Of a stretch of DNA of 64,000 bases, positions 36,477 to 45,697 are shown one piece after another. The position numbers and the translations under genes are program-made. The notes under the pieces were generated by a model. It had not been told where the DNA came from. It saw only the letters and a list, made by a program, of their open reading frames with translations, and made no database searches. The stretch spans positions 1 through 64,000 of the forward strand of contig DASXFC010000058.1 of assembly GCA_036489775.1 (NCBI GenBank). Reading direction: 5' to 3'. This DNA is from Bog-473 sp036489775. GTDB taxonomy: Bacteria; Actinomycetota; Acidimicrobiia; Acidimicrobiales; RAAP-2. The first letter of the stretch is position 1. The number at the start of each line of letters is the position of its first letter.

Positions 36477-37766
36477 ATGAAGATTCGCCAGAACGTCAGA
36501 AGGATCATCACCGGAACTATGGCGGGAGCAGCCTTGCTCACGGCTTCAATGACCTTGGGCGCCGGGACGGCTGGGGCGGCGACGTCGTCGGCACCGGGAG
36601 TGACGTCCAACTCCATCACGGTGGGGTCGATCTCGACTGAGACCGGGACGTTGGCGTCGAACTTCGGCTCGCTCATTTACGGCGAGAAGGCCTACTTCGA
36701 TTACATCAACGCCGCCGGTGGGGTCAACGGCCGCAAGATCAACTACAAGTACCAGCTGGACGACGGCGGCAGCCCGACGACGTTCAACTCACTGGCCAAC
36801 ACGCTGATCAATCAGGACCACGTCTTCGCGGTGACCGGCGTGGCCACCGCCTTCTTCTCGCCCAACCTCTTCGTCGAGGCCAAGATCCCGACCTTCGGGT
36901 ACAACGTGACCGGCAACTGGACCCCGGCTCCCAACCTCTTCGCGGCCGGCGGTTCGGTGCAGTACTACGGCGCCGAGGCTCCCGAGGTCGCCTACGTGGC
37001 CAAGGCGACGCACTCGGTCAAGATCGCCGCGGTGGCCTACGGGATCGCGGCCTCCTCGGCCGCCTGCCAGGCAGCTTCGTTCGGTCTGGCTGCGGCCGGC
37101 TACAAGGTCGTCTACACCGACTTCAACATCGCCTACCCGGGGTCGACGGTGGCCACCGACGTGCAGCGCATGAAGCAGCAAGGGGCCAACTTCGTCCTCA
37201 GCTGCATGGACGTCCAGGGCAACGTCACCATGGCCCGGGCCATCAAGCAGTACGGCCTGAAGATCACGCAGCTCTGGCTGAACGGGAACGATGTGCCGAC
37301 ACTGCAGGCCAACCAGAGCCTGATGCAGGGGATCTACTTCGACATCCAGCACGTGCCCTTCACGGCCCCGACCTCGCAGTACCCGGGACTCAAGCTCTAC
37401 CTGGCCCAGATGAGGAAGTACGAGCCCAAGTACGTCTACAACGAGCTTTCCATCCAGGGCTGGGATTCAGCCGCCCTCTTCGTGCAGGGCGTGAAAATGG
37501 CCGGAAAAAACCTGACCCAGGCCAACGTGATCAATCAGATCAACTCGTTGACGGACTTCACGGCCGGAGGACTGACCTCACCGACCAACTGGAAGAATGC
37601 CGGCCATACGGGGCATGCGCCGCCGTATTGTGGCGCCTACATCATCGCCAAGGGAACGCAGTTCTATCCGACCCTCAACACCGGGAAGAACGTCTTCAAC
37701 TGCTTCGAGTCCACCAGCGCCAAGAAGGGACCGGTCTTCCCGGTTCCGGCCGGCACGCCTTCCTGA
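36477..37766 (+). CDS. ABC transporter substrate-binding protein (branched-chain amino acid type)
   Basis: A 429-residue periplasmic-binding-type protein (Peripla_BP_6/LivJ family). The signal sequence (KIRQNVRR, then a hydrophobic stretch ending at TAGAATS) is Sec-type without a lipobox cysteine. ITVGSISTETG marks the first mature strand, and FFDY-like and NSLANTLINQDHVFAVTG segments follow the family. Ligands of such proteins in catabolic loci are often aromatic or carboxylic acids rather than amino acids. The start ATG 36477 is chosen because it begins the signal peptide. The permease gene follows after 47 bases. Confidence 0.88.
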   Translation: MKIRQNVRRIITGTMAGAALLTASMTLGAGTAGAATSSAPGVTSNSITVGSISTETGTLASNFGSLIYGEKAYFDYINAAGGVNGRKINYKYQLDDGGSPTTFNSLANTLINQDHVFAVTGVATAFFSPNLFVEAKIPTFGYNVTGNWTPAPNLFAAGGSVQYYGAEAPEVAYVAKATHSVKIAAVAYGIAASSAACQAASFGLAAAGYKVVYTDFNIAYPGSTVATDVQRMKQQGANFVLSCMDVQGNVTMARAIKQYGLKITQLWLNGNDVPTLQANQSLMQGIYFDIQHVPFTAPTSQYPGLKLYLAQMRKYEPKYVYNELSIQGWDSAALFVQGVKMAGKNLTQANVINQINSLTDFTAGGLTSPTNWKNAGHTGHAPPYCGAYIIAKGTQFYPTLNTGKNVFNCFESTSAKKGPVFPVPAGTPS

Positions 37767-37813
37767 GCGCACCGTCGATCGCGACATAGCGCGTAGGTCA
37801 GACCCCAGACGGA

Positions 37814-39802
37814 ATGGAGCATTTTCTCGGGTTCGCTTTCCCCGGCATTCCGTATGGGTGCTCCTACGCCATTGTCGCGGTCAGCCTGGTCCTGACCTAC
37901 CAGGCCACCGGCGTCTTCAACTTCGCGTTTGGAGCGCAGGCCTTCGCATCAGCGTGGATTTTCACGATGCTCACTCAGAACGAGGGCTGGGGAGGATTTC
38001 CGGCCTTCCTGGTGGCGGTGGTGGTAATGGGCCCGGCCGTCGGAGTCCTCTTCGACCGGCTGTTGTTCCGCCACATCCCCAACGCCAATTCGACGGCCAA
38101 ACTCGTCTGTAGCCTGGCCCTCCTGGTCGGAATTCCCGAGCTGATGCCGGTCATCTTCGGGTCGCAGAACCTCGACGCCACCGCCACCATCTTCCCCTTC
38201 TTCAACCCTAACGTCGTCTATTTCACGCTGGCCGGGACGCCGATCAACGGGATCTATCTGTCCACCATCTCGGTGACAGTGGTGGTGCTGATCGCGCTGA
38301 CCATTCTTCTGCGCTACACCAGCCTCGGATTGCAGATGAGGGGAGCGGTCGAGAGCCGTCGCCTGGTACAGCTCGACGGGGTCAACGCCAGTGGTGTGGT
38401 GATGGTGGCCTGGATGATCTCGAGCTTCATGGCCTCGTTGGCCGGAGTGCTGCTGGCCCCGGTGTTCGGCGCCTTCACCTCTGACAACTTCGCCTCGCTC
38501 ACCGTGGTGGCCATCGCGGCCGCAGCTTGCGCACTCATGCGCTCGCTGCCCATCGCGGCCGGTGTGGCAGTGTTGATCGGCGTCGTCACCACGGTGCTGC
38601 AGGGCTATATCCCGCCGAACGGGTTCATCAACGCGGCCGTCGTTCCGGGCCTACCTTTCATCGTCATCGTGGGCGCATTGGTATTCCTGCCTGGCATGCG
38701 GGCCCTCGACTCCAGCCGTGACCCCCTCGCCACGGTGGACCCGCCGCCGCCTCCAATCGCCGCCAAGGCTCGGTTGCCGCAGATGGACCGGATCATCCGT
38801 GTACTTTGGTGGACGCTCTTAGCCGCCTTCAGTGTGTCGATGCTGACCTGGATTCCGGTGACATGGGAGAGCGTGTTCAACCAGGGCCTGGCCCTCTCGA
38901 CCGTGTTGCTCTCGGTGACGCTCATTACCGGTATGGCCGGGCAGTTGTCCCTGAGCCAGGGAACGTTTGCTGGCGTTGGAGCATTCACAGCGGCGCAGCT
39001 GGCTAAGCACCTCGGTATCAATATGCTCCTGGGCGGGCTGGTGGGTGCGGCGTTGGCTGCCGCGGTGGCCGTGGTGCTGGCCGTGCTTTCGCTGCGCCTC
39101 CGGGGGCTGGGACTGGCGCTCATGACATTGGCCGCCGCCCTGCTGTTCGATGCGACATTCTTCAATGCGATCTCGATCAGCGGTGGACCGAGTGGTATCA
39201 GCCTGAAGCCGCAGTGGCTGGGTACGACCGCCTTCTTCAACTTCGACGGGCACGCCATGTTCCTGTTGTGCATAGGGGTGCTGTCCGCCTGCGTGATTGT
39301 GGTGCTCCTCGTGCGGAAGGGCACGGTTGGCCGCAACCTGGCTGCCATGCGTGGGAGTGAGACCGCGGCGGCGGGGCTCGGGATCAACCTCACCTGGCAG
39401 CGCATCGTCGTCTTCGCTCTGGCTGGTGGCGTTGCCGGCGTGGGTGGGGTGCTGTTCAGCATCGAGGGGCAGCTGGCCAGTCCTAACCAATGGAATTACC
39501 AGCTCTCGTTGGTCTTCGTCGTACTGGTGGTGACCACCAGCGTCTCGACGGTCGAGGGAGCCATTCAGGCTGGCATCGGCTTCGTGGTCGTCCAGCAGCT
39601 GCTGACCTACCTGCCGGCCCGCTTCGGTGGTACGAGCCTCACCATCGTGCTCTTCGCCTTTGGCGCCCTGACCTACGCCTCCCATCCCGAGGGTGTCCTC
39701 GAGTACCAGAAGCGGCGGTGGACGCAGCGCTTCGAACGTTTCTTCGCCCACGAGGAGGACGCGAAGTTGGCGAGGGCGGTGTCAGCGAGCAGCAATGATT
39801 GA
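37814..39802 (+). CDS. ABC transporter permease, LivH-LivM fusion
   Basis: A 662-residue membrane protein containing both permeases of a branched-chain-type importer. Residues 1-300 match LivH (PYGCSYAIVAVSLVLTYQATGVFNFAFG); residues about 345-630 match LivM (TLITGMAGQLSLSQGTFAGVGAF and ISISGGPSGI). About 16 membrane segments can be counted roughly, with a cytoplasmic link rich in prolines (TVDPPPPPIAAKA). In most bacteria these are separate genes. It overlaps the LivG-like gene by eight bases. Confidence 0.9.
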   Translation: MEHFLGFAFPGIPYGCSYAIVAVSLVLTYQATGVFNFAFGAQAFASAWIFTMLTQNEGWGGFPAFLVAVVVMGPAVGVLFDRLLFRHIPNANSTAKLVCSLALLVGIPELMPVIFGSQNLDATATIFPFFNPNVVYFTLAGTPINGIYLSTISVTVVVLIALTILLRYTSLGLQMRGAVESRRLVQLDGVNASGVVMVAWMISSFMASLAGVLLAPVFGAFTSDNFASLTVVAIAAAACALMRSLPIAAGVAVLIGVVTTVLQGYIPPNGFINAAVVPGLPFIVIVGALVFLPGMRALDSSRDPLATVDPPPPPIAAKARLPQMDRIIRVLWWTLLAAFSVSMLTWIPVTWESVFNQGLALSTVLLSVTLITGMAGQLSLSQGTFAGVGAFTAAQLAKHLGINMLLGGLVGAALAAAVAVVLAVLSLRLRGLGLALMTLAAALLFDATFFNAISISGGPSGISLKPQWLGTTAFFNFDGHAMFLLCIGVLSACVIVVLLVRKGTVGRNLAAMRGSETAAAGLGINLTWQRIVVFALAGGVAGVGGVLFSIEGQLASPNQWNYQLSLVFVVLVVTTSVSTVEGAIQAGIGFVVVQQLLTYLPARFGGTSLTIVLFAFGALTYASHPEGVLEYQKRRWTQRFERFFAHEEDAKLARAVSASSND

Positions 39803-40937
39803 GATCTCGCTGCCCACAGCACACAACCTGCCTCGCCTCTTCGGTGGACATGGTGCGGCCAGCACCGTGGCCCACGCCGCAACGTCGACGGCGTCATCGT
39901 CAACGCCACTGAGCTTGATTATCGGTCTGGTGGTGGCTGGCGTGCTGGTGCTGTCACTGGTCCCGGCCGAGTTGGCGCGCCGCAAGGGTTTGTCGTTCCT
40001 CCGCTTCTATGTCTTCGGCTTGTTGGCCGTGATACCGGCGTTGGCGGTGGCGCTGTTCGCTTCGGGCCACCAGCTTCCGGTGCCTTCTCCCGCAGGGAAC
40101 TCGATCACCTCGACCCCCTCCATCCCGGCTCGGCCGGCTGCAGCTCGCGAATTCGCCGTCCCGTCGCCCGGGCCGCTGCTCTCGCTCAGTTCGGTGACCA
40201 AGTCGTTCGGTGGCATTGTCGCCGTCCACGGCATCAGTTTCGACGTGGCGGCTGGTGAGAGCGTCGGCCTGGTCGGCCCGAACGGCGCCGGCAAGACGAC
40301 CCTGTTCAATTGCGTTTGCGGGCAGCTGCGGCCCGAGGGTGGCACCGTCATCTTCGACGGGGTGTCGTTGCACGGGATGCCCACTTTCAAGCGGGCCCGG
40401 CTCGGCATCGGTCGCACCTACCAGAAGGTCGAGGTGTTCACCGACATGACGGTCCGCGACCACCTGCTGGTGGCCGAGCGGGCACGTCGCGGTGAGAGCC
40501 GGCTCTGGAAAGACCTGATGAACCAGAGCAAGCCGACGGCGGACGAGTTGCGCAACGTCGAGGAGACGCTGGAGCTGGTCGGCATCTCGCACCTGGCCGA
40601 CACCTCAGTCAACGCGCTCGGGCTGGGCAACTGCCGCCTGGTCGAGCTGGCTCGGGCCCTGGCCGCCCAACCCAAGATCCTGCTGGCCGACGAGCCTTCC
40701 TCGGGTTTAGATCTGGGTGAGACCGCCGAAGTGGCCGCCGTGCTGCGGACGGTCCAGCGCGACCGGGGCACGGCCGTCCTCTTGGTGGAACACGACCTGT
40801 CCATGGTGGGCGAGGTGGTCGACCGCACGGTCGTCATGGATCTCGGCGCCATGCTGGCCGAGGGCTCGTTCGACGAGGTGATGGCCGACCCAATGGTGCG
40901 TCAGGCCTACCTAGGTCAGTCGGGTCTCGTGTCGTGA
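39795..40937 (+). CDS. ABC transporter ATP-binding protein (LivG-like) with N-terminal membrane segments
   Basis: A 380-residue ATPase. Residues 130-375 are the LivG-like domain: Walker A GPNGAGKT (161-168), Walker B ILLADEPSSGLD and the switch histidine in LLVEHDLSMV. The signature region reads LGLGNCRLVELARAL instead of the usual SGGQ-type motif, a degenerate form. Unusually, about 120 residues precede the ATPase, with two hydrophobic helices (about 39-57 and 71-89) and a proline/serine linker, so this subunit appears membrane-anchored. The start is ATG 39795, inside the permease gene. It overlaps the LivF-like gene by four bases. Confidence 0.87.
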   Translation: MIEISLPTAHNLPRLFGGHGAASTVAHAATSTASSSTPLSLIIGLVVAGVLVLSLVPAELARRKGLSFLRFYVFGLLAVIPALAVALFASGHQLPVPSPAGNSITSTPSIPARPAAAREFAVPSPGPLLSLSSVTKSFGGIVAVHGISFDVAAGESVGLVGPNGAGKTTLFNCVCGQLRPEGGTVIFDGVSLHGMPTFKRARLGIGRTYQKVEVFTDMTVRDHLLVAERARRGESRLWKDLMNQSKPTADELRNVEETLELVGISHLADTSVNALGLGNCRLVELARALAAQPKILLADEPSSGLDLGETAEVAAVLRTVQRDRGTAVLLVEHDLSMVGEVVDRTVVMDLGAMLAEGSFDEVMADPMVRQAYLGQSGLVS

Positions 40938-41692
40938 CCTCGATCGGCGCAACTCCCGACATCCTGCGCCTGGAGCAGGTGTGCGCCGGCTACGGCCCAT
41001 ACCGCGCCCTCTTCGACGTGTCCTTCCGAGTGCCCGCCGGTGCCGTCGTCGCCCTGGTCGGATCGAACGGCGCCGGCAAGTCCACGGTGGCCCGTACCGC
41101 CAGCGGGCTGGTGGTCGCCACTTCGGGCCGCGTGCTCTTCTGCGGTGAGGACGTCACCACCCGGGCGGCCTTCCGTATCGCCCGGATGGGCATGGCGCAC
41201 GTGGTCGAAGGGCGCGGGGTCTTCTCGAGCCTGACCGTCGAGGAGAATCTGACGCTGGCGTTCCGCCAACGGGCCGGGCGGAAGCTCCTGGCGGCCAACC
41301 TGGAGCGGGCCTACAGCGCCTTTCCCATTCTGGGCGAGCGCCGCCGGCAGATGGCCGGCACCCTCTCGGGTGGGCAGCAGCGGCTCCTCTCCCTGGCCAA
41401 AGTGCTGGTGGTACCCCCGAAGATCCTGATCGCCGACGAGCTCTCGCTGGGCCTGGCCCCCGTGGTGATCGACGCGGTGTACGACGGGCTCAAGGAGATC
41501 AACGCCAACGGCACGGCGTTGCTGGTGGTCGAGCAGCAGGTCACCCGGGTCCTCGATTTCGCCAGTTGGGCCGTTGTGCTCGACCGGGGCTCAGTGGTCT
41601 ATGAAGGTGAACCCGCCGGAGCCGGGCAGTCAATCGAGCACATCATGGCGCGTCGCGAGGAAGCAGCGTCCTTGGTCGAAGTGAAGGAGTGA
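40934..41692 (+). CDS. ABC transporter ATP-binding protein (LivF-like)
   Basis: A 252-residue ATPase with Walker A GSNGAGKS (43-50), the signature LSGGQ (144-148), Walker B ILIADELSLGL and a glutamate-based switch VVEQQV, as in LivF proteins. It pairs with the LivG-like ATPase to drive the importer. The signature is canonical here and degenerate in its partner, so the two ATP sites may be unequal. The GTG start overlaps the LivG stop (GTGA). Confidence 0.92.
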   Translation: MTSIGATPDILRLEQVCAGYGPYRALFDVSFRVPAGAVVALVGSNGAGKSTVARTASGLVVATSGRVLFCGEDVTTRAAFRIARMGMAHVVEGRGVFSSLTVEENLTLAFRQRAGRKLLAANLERAYSAFPILGERRRQMAGTLSGGQQRLLSLAKVLVVPPKILIADELSLGLAPVVIDAVYDGLKEINANGTALLVVEQQVTRVLDFASWAVVLDRGSVVYEGEPAGAGQSIEHIMARREEAASLVEVKE

Positions 41693-41697
41693 ACGAT

Positions 41698-42879
41698 ATG
41701 GGAGAGCCGGTCATCGTCGACGTGGTGCGGACCACGTTTGGAAAGAGCGGTGGGGCACTATCGAACTGGCACCCGGCCGATCTGCTCGGGTTCTCGCTTA
41801 CTTCGCTGATCGAGCGCACCGGCGTGGATCCTGAGCGCATCGACGATGTGATCGCCGGTTGCGTCACTCAGGTGGGGGAGCAGAGCACCAACCTGGCTCG
41901 CAACGGATGGGTGTCGGCCGGGCTGCCCCAGAGTGTCCCAGCCACCACGGTGGACCGGCAGTGCGGTTCGTCGCAGCAAGCGGTGCACTTTGCCGCGGCT
42001 GGAGTGACGGCCGGCCACTACGACCTGGTGATCGCCTGTGGAGCCGAGGTCATGAGCCGGACCCCGTTGGCCTCGAACGCCCGCGGCGGGACCGGACCCT
42101 TCCCGCCCTCGTTCGTCAAGGAGGTCGACGGCCGCATCTGGACCCAATTCCGGGTGAGCCAGGTGCTGGCCGACCGCTACGACATCACCCGGGAGGACAT
42201 GGACGCCTACGCGCTTGAGTCACACCGCCGGGCCGCCGAGAGCTGGGACAACGGGCACTTCAACCGGGAAGCCATCCCGGTGCCGATCAAGACCGAAGAT
42301 GGGACCTTCACCGGGACCTCGCTCGAGACCGACGAGGGCATCCGACGCAGCTCGACGCTCGAGAAGCTCGCCTCGCTGCCACCGGCCCAGAGCTGGGAGC
42401 CCGACACCGCGCCGTCCATCACGGCCGGCAACTCCTCCCAGACCACCGACGGGGCGGCGGCCATGCTGATCGCCGATCGGTCCGTGGCCGAGAAGCTGGG
42501 GCTGCCCATCCGGGCCCGCTTCGCCCATTTCGCCGTGGCGGCCGAGGATGCCGCCATCGTGCTCTCGGCGCCAGTGCCGGTCACCCACAAGGTGCTCGAG
42601 CGCTCGGGGATGAAGGTCGACGAATTCGACGCCGTCGAGTGCAACGAGGCGTTCGCCGCTATCGCACTGATGTGGCAGCGGGCTTTCGACTACGACTTGG
42701 CCCGGCTCAACCCTCACGGTGGTGCCATCGCCATCGGTCACCCACTCGGGGCCAGCGGGGTGCGTCTGATGGGCACGTTGCTCAACCACCTCGAGGTCAC
42801 GGGGGGACGATTTGGCTACCAGACCATGTGCGAAGGCGGCGGGCAGGCGAACGGCACCGTCATCGAGCGCCTCGGTTAA
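41698..42879 (+). CDS. Thiolase family protein (acetyl-CoA C-acyltransferase)
   Basis: A 393-residue classical thiolase. C89 (DRQCGSSQQA) is the nucleophile, H348 (GHPLGASG) and C378 (MCEGGG) complete the active site, and NEAFA is present. It should perform thiolytic release of acetyl-CoA in beta-oxidation. The start ATG 41698 has AAGGAG eight bases upstream; GTG 41689 is in frame but overlaps that site. It is the last gene of the operon, which links import, CoA transfer and thiolysis. Confidence 0.93.
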   Translation: MGEPVIVDVVRTTFGKSGGALSNWHPADLLGFSLTSLIERTGVDPERIDDVIAGCVTQVGEQSTNLARNGWVSAGLPQSVPATTVDRQCGSSQQAVHFAAAGVTAGHYDLVIACGAEVMSRTPLASNARGGTGPFPPSFVKEVDGRIWTQFRVSQVLADRYDITREDMDAYALESHRRAAESWDNGHFNREAIPVPIKTEDGTFTGTSLETDEGIRRSSTLEKLASLPPAQSWEPDTAPSITAGNSSQTTDGAAAMLIADRSVAEKLGLPIRARFAHFAVAAEDAAIVLSAPVPVTHKVLERSGMKVDEFDAVECNEAFAAIALMWQRAFDYDLARLNPHGGAIAIGHPLGASGVRLMGTLLNHLEVTGGRFGYQTMCEGGGQANGTVIERLG

Positions 42880-43253
42880 GTCTGCTTGCTGACGTCGGGC
42901 AGGGCCTCGGGTGATGCTTCCTGCAGTTCGATCAGGGGGTGGATCTTGCGGGTGACGACGATCCACTCGGTGTAGAAGGTCAGCCCAGGGACCAGGCCCG
43001 CCCCGAACATCAACAGGATCCACAGCGGGTTCAACCTTGACCGCAGGGCCAGGACGCCGGCGCAGACCAGGTAGATGATGTAGAGGTAGCCGTGGCCGAC
43101 GCCGAAGATCTCGACCTCGAGCTTGCAGTGTCCGGTCCAGATCTTGATGCCGGTGAACACGAAGAGCGGAATGATCAGCGTGCCGACGATGTTCGCCATC
43201 AGCTGGTAGCGGAAGAGATCGCCGCGCAGGCCTTTGCGTGTGAGTCGACTCAT
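42876..43253 (-). CDS. DUF3817 integral membrane protein
   Basis: A 125-residue membrane protein with three hydrophobic helices and the family motif GHGYLYIIYL after a short acidic segment. Function is unknown. The start is ATG 43253 in an ATGA overlap with the upstream membrane-protein gene. The end overlaps the convergent thiolase by four bases. Confidence 0.8.
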   Translation of the reverse strand: MSRLTRKGLRGDLFRYQLMANIVGTLIIPLFVFTGIKIWTGHCKLEVEIFGVGHGYLYIIYLVCAGVLALRSRLNPLWILLMFGAGLVPGLTFYTEWIVVTRKIHPLIELQEASPEALPDVSKQT

Positions 43254-43645
43254 TGGCGGGCGTGTCGCCAGGTCTGGGGACCTTGGGCGGCCAGCGCGGC
43301 CAGACGGGCATTGTAGGCAGCCAGTTCGGGGTCCTCACTTTCGGCTTCGATGATGCGCGGTGCTGGGGCCGGAACCGCAACTGATGCGGTCGCCTTTTCG
43401 ATGGATTGCTGCTTGCGCATCCCCTTGAGGCCGACCTCTTCGTAGTCGGTATGGAGCAGCATCCACCAGAAGTAGACGCCGAGAATGGCGAAGATCGGCC
43501 ATTCGGCCGAGTAGAGGTAGCTCAGCCCGTTGCCGTCGAAGGCCCGGGTGATCTGCCACCAGGCAGCCAGCCCACAGCCAGGCACGAAAAGAATCAAGGC
43601 GAGGTGCAGTGAGAGAGCCCGCTTGGAGAACCACCGTTCACGCAC
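43250..43645 (-). CDS. Small membrane protein of unknown function
   Basis: A 131-residue protein with two hydrophobic segments (about 11-31 and 49-65) and a cytoplasmic, charged alanine-rich tail. The first segment starts RWFSKRALSLHLALILFVPG, a layout common in actinobacterial membrane proteins paired with DUF3817 genes. The start is taken as GTG 43645; longer readings upstream lack homology-like features. It is coupled by four bases to the DUF3817 gene, so the two may act together. Confidence 0.7.
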   Translation of the reverse strand: MRERWFSKRALSLHLALILFVPGCGLAAWWQITRAFDGNGLSYLYSAEWPIFAILGVYFWWMLLHTDYEEVGLKGMRKQQSIEKATASVAVPAPAPRIIEAESEDPELAAYNARLAALAAQGPQTWRHARQ

Positions 43646-43702
43646 GGCGATCGATGCTACCGGGCCATGTCGGGCCCAAGGTCTCACCAGTAGCCTGGCC
43701 GA

Positions 43703-44215
43703 ATGCCCTCCGAAATCCCACGTGTGGACCCGTCGCTGATCAGCGATGAGCGGACGTCGCTGAATGAATGGCTCGATTTCCATCGCGCCACGCTGCTGCA
43801 GAAGTGCGATGGTCTCTCGGGAACCCAACTGGCCCAGGCCAGCCTCCCGCCCACCAACCTGACCCTGCTCGGACTGGTCCAGCACATGGCCTTGGTCGAG
43901 TGGTGGTGGTTCGACGAGATCTTCGCAGCCAACGGAACGGCTGAACCCTTCGACACCCACAACGATCCCGAGTACGAGTTCACCCACCTCGATCCGGCCC
44001 AGGCCGAAGCGATGCTGGATCTGTTTGGCCAGCAGTGCGAGAAGGCCCGTCAGGTGGTTGCCGCGGCCAGCGGATTGGGCGAGTTGTCCAAGGGCACGAA
44101 ACGCGAGTCCCGAGATCTGCGCTGGATCCTGATCCACATGATCGAGGAATACGCCCGTCACAACGGCCACGCCGACCTGCTCCGAGAGGCCATCGACGGC
44201 GTCGTGGGCGATTGA
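43703..44215 (+). CDS. DinB family protein (DUF664)
   Basis: A 170-residue four-helix protein. LGLVQHMALVEWWWFDEIF and WILIHMIEEYARHNGHADLLRE carry the three spaced histidines that bind metal in the DinB/YfiT/mycothiol-transferase fold. A thiol transferase role is possible in an actinobacterium but not shown. Its stop overlaps the TTG start of the SRPBCC gene. Confidence 0.85.
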   Translation: MPSEIPRVDPSLISDERTSLNEWLDFHRATLLQKCDGLSGTQLAQASLPPTNLTLLGLVQHMALVEWWWFDEIFAANGTAEPFDTHNDPEYEFTHLDPAQAEAMLDLFGQQCEKARQVVAAASGLGELSKGTKRESRDLRWILIHMIEEYARHNGHADLLREAIDGVVGD

Positions 44216-44694
44216 GCCAGCCCATTCCCGGGTCGATTACCTCGGCCCATCGATTCCTCATTCCGATGGGCCGGGCCCAGGTGTGGGACGTGATCAGTGA
44301 TGTCGATGCCTACCGTTCCTGGTGGCCATGGCTGCGCCGCTTCCAGGCGTCTGGCTTGACCGAGGGCGACCGGTGGCGCTGTGAAGTGCAGCCGCCTCTG
44401 CCGTACATCGTCAGGCTTGAGGTCCACCTGGTCTCCGTCGAGGTGCCCGCTCGGATCGAAGCCGAAATAACCGGTGACGTCGTCGGGAAGGCGAAACTCA
44501 CGCTGGTCGAGGAGGGCGAGGGCTGCGTGGCCGAGCTGTCCAGCACGCTGGCGCCTCGCAGCGCGCACCTGCGCTGGGTAGCCCGACTGGCCTCCCCAGT
44601 TGCTCGCTTCGGCCATGACTGGGTGCTCGAGTCGGGAGCCCGTCAGTTCATTCAGCGGGCTATCGTCTCGACAGGCACGCCGGAGCTCGAGTGA
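44212..44694 (+). CDS. SRPBCC family protein
   Basis: A 160-residue helix-grip protein: SAHRFLIPMGRAQVWDVISDVDAYRSWW forms the first strand and helix, and the C-terminal GHDWVLESGARQFIQRA helix closes the fold. The ligand is unknown. The start is TTG 44212, overlapping the DinB stop (TTGA), because the conserved first strand lies upstream of the only nearby ATG. Translational coupling continues into the next gene (GTGA). Confidence 0.75.
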   Translation: MSQPIPGSITSAHRFLIPMGRAQVWDVISDVDAYRSWWPWLRRFQASGLTEGDRWRCEVQPPLPYIVRLEVHLVSVEVPARIEAEITGDVVGKAKLTLVEEGEGCVAELSSTLAPRSAHLRWVARLASPVARFGHDWVLESGARQFIQRAIVSTGTPELE

Positions 44695-45635
44695 AGTTCT
44701 CCGTCCGCCAGATGCTGGCATCGGCCGGTGGCGCCGTCCTGGCCGCGGTCATTGCGTCAGTCTTCGGGGTCAAGGGGACCATCATCGGGGTCGCTATCGG
44801 CTCGCTGGCCGCCACCTTCGGCACTGCGATGGTGTCGCAATCCATCGAGCGCGGGCACGCTGCCGTGAAACAGGTGGCGGTGAAGGTGCCTGAGCGGGCC
44901 AACCTGCTTCGCCGCTTAGGAGGCACGGCAGCCAGCGGGCAAACACAGACGGCTGAGTCAGAGGGCTACGCGCATGACGTGACCGAGCCGGTGACGACCG
45001 CACCGGCGGCCGGCGATGCCACCACCCAAATGGCGGTGTCTTCGGACGACACCGGCGTGATGGCAACCCCTGATGGCTTAACCGAGCCGACGACGTCCGC
45101 GCCCGTGGGTGGCGACGCCACCACCCATATGGCAGTGCCATCGGACGTCACCGAGGAGCTGCAGATCGACCGGGACGATCGCGCCGCCGTGACTAGCCAG
45201 TTACCCGTGCCCGGTGGCGATCCGGTGACCGCCGAGATGAGGCTCCCAATTCCTCCGGCTCGTTCCATTCCGTGGCGGATCATCAGCGGGACGGCCGTGG
45301 TCGTCTTCATCCTGTCCCTGGCGTTGGTGACCGTCATCGAGGTCATCGCCGGGCATCCGCTGTCGGATCTCTTCGGCCATACCACCAACAACAATCCGAG
45401 CATCCTCCAATTGCCGGGACCGTCGCCGACGACCACCACGACCTCGACCTCGACCACCACGACGACCTCGACCACGACCACCACGACCAGCACGAGCAGC
45501 ACCACGACCACGACGACGCCGGGTGGGACGACCACCAGCACCACGCCCGGGCAGAGCACGACTACGACGTCGAGCGGGCTGTTCGGAACGACCTCTACCA
45601 GCGTCCCCACGACCACGGTTCCGCCCGGGGGTTGA
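44691..45635 (+). CDS. Membrane protein with Thr-rich low-complexity tail
   Basis: A 314-residue protein not assigned to a family. Residues 8-50 contain two glycine/alanine-rich hydrophobic helices, about 140 charged and polar residues follow, and a third helix lies at about 200-222 (IISGTAVVVFILSLALVTVI). The last 75 residues are almost only Thr, Ser, Pro and Gly, typical of a flexible, possibly glycosylated extracellular stem. Two imperfect internal repeats (EPVTTAPAAGDATTQMAVSS and EPTTSAPVGGDATTHMAVPS) lie at about 98-150. The GTG start overlaps the SRPBCC stop. Confidence 0.65.
   Translation: MKFSVRQMLASAGGAVLAAVIASVFGVKGTIIGVAIGSLAATFGTAMVSQSIERGHAAVKQVAVKVPERANLLRRLGGTAASGQTQTAESEGYAHDVTEPVTTAPAAGDATTQMAVSSDDTGVMATPDGLTEPTTSAPVGGDATTHMAVPSDVTEELQIDRDDRAAVTSQLPVPGGDPVTAEMRLPIPPARSIPWRIISGTAVVVFILSLALVTVIEVIAGHPLSDLFGHTTNNNPSILQLPGPSPTTTTTSTSTTTTTSTTTTTTSTSSTTTTTTPGGTTTSTTPGQSTTTTSSGLFGTTSTSVPTTTVPPGG
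45425..45625 (+). repeat. Low-complexity ACC/ACG/TCG codon tract
   Basis: A stretch of near-repetitive ACC, ACG, AGC and TCG codons encodes the Thr/Ser-rich tail. It is coding low complexity, not a structured DNA repeat array. Confidence 0.8.
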
Positions 45636-45658
45636 CGCCCGGGGGCTCCCGGTGTAAA

Positions 45659-45680
45659 AAATCGAGCGTTCGATCGATTT
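45659..45680. promoter_or_regulatory. Palindromic operator upstream of the second TetR gene
   Basis: Perfect seven-base arms AAATCGA and TCGATTT enclose eight bases; a nested inverted repeat ATCGA-GCGT-TCGAT lies inside. It is A+T-rich against the local background and 18 bases before the TetR start at 45698, as expected for an autoregulatory site. It differs from the CTGAC-N6-GTCAG operators. Confidence 0.55.
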
Positions 45681-45697
45681 AATGCTGGGGTGGGCTC

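Noticed and set aside
45425..45625. Possible CRISPR or minisatellite array
   Set aside because: The pattern is codon-level Thr/Ser repetition inside an intact frame, with no regular repeat-spacer structure.
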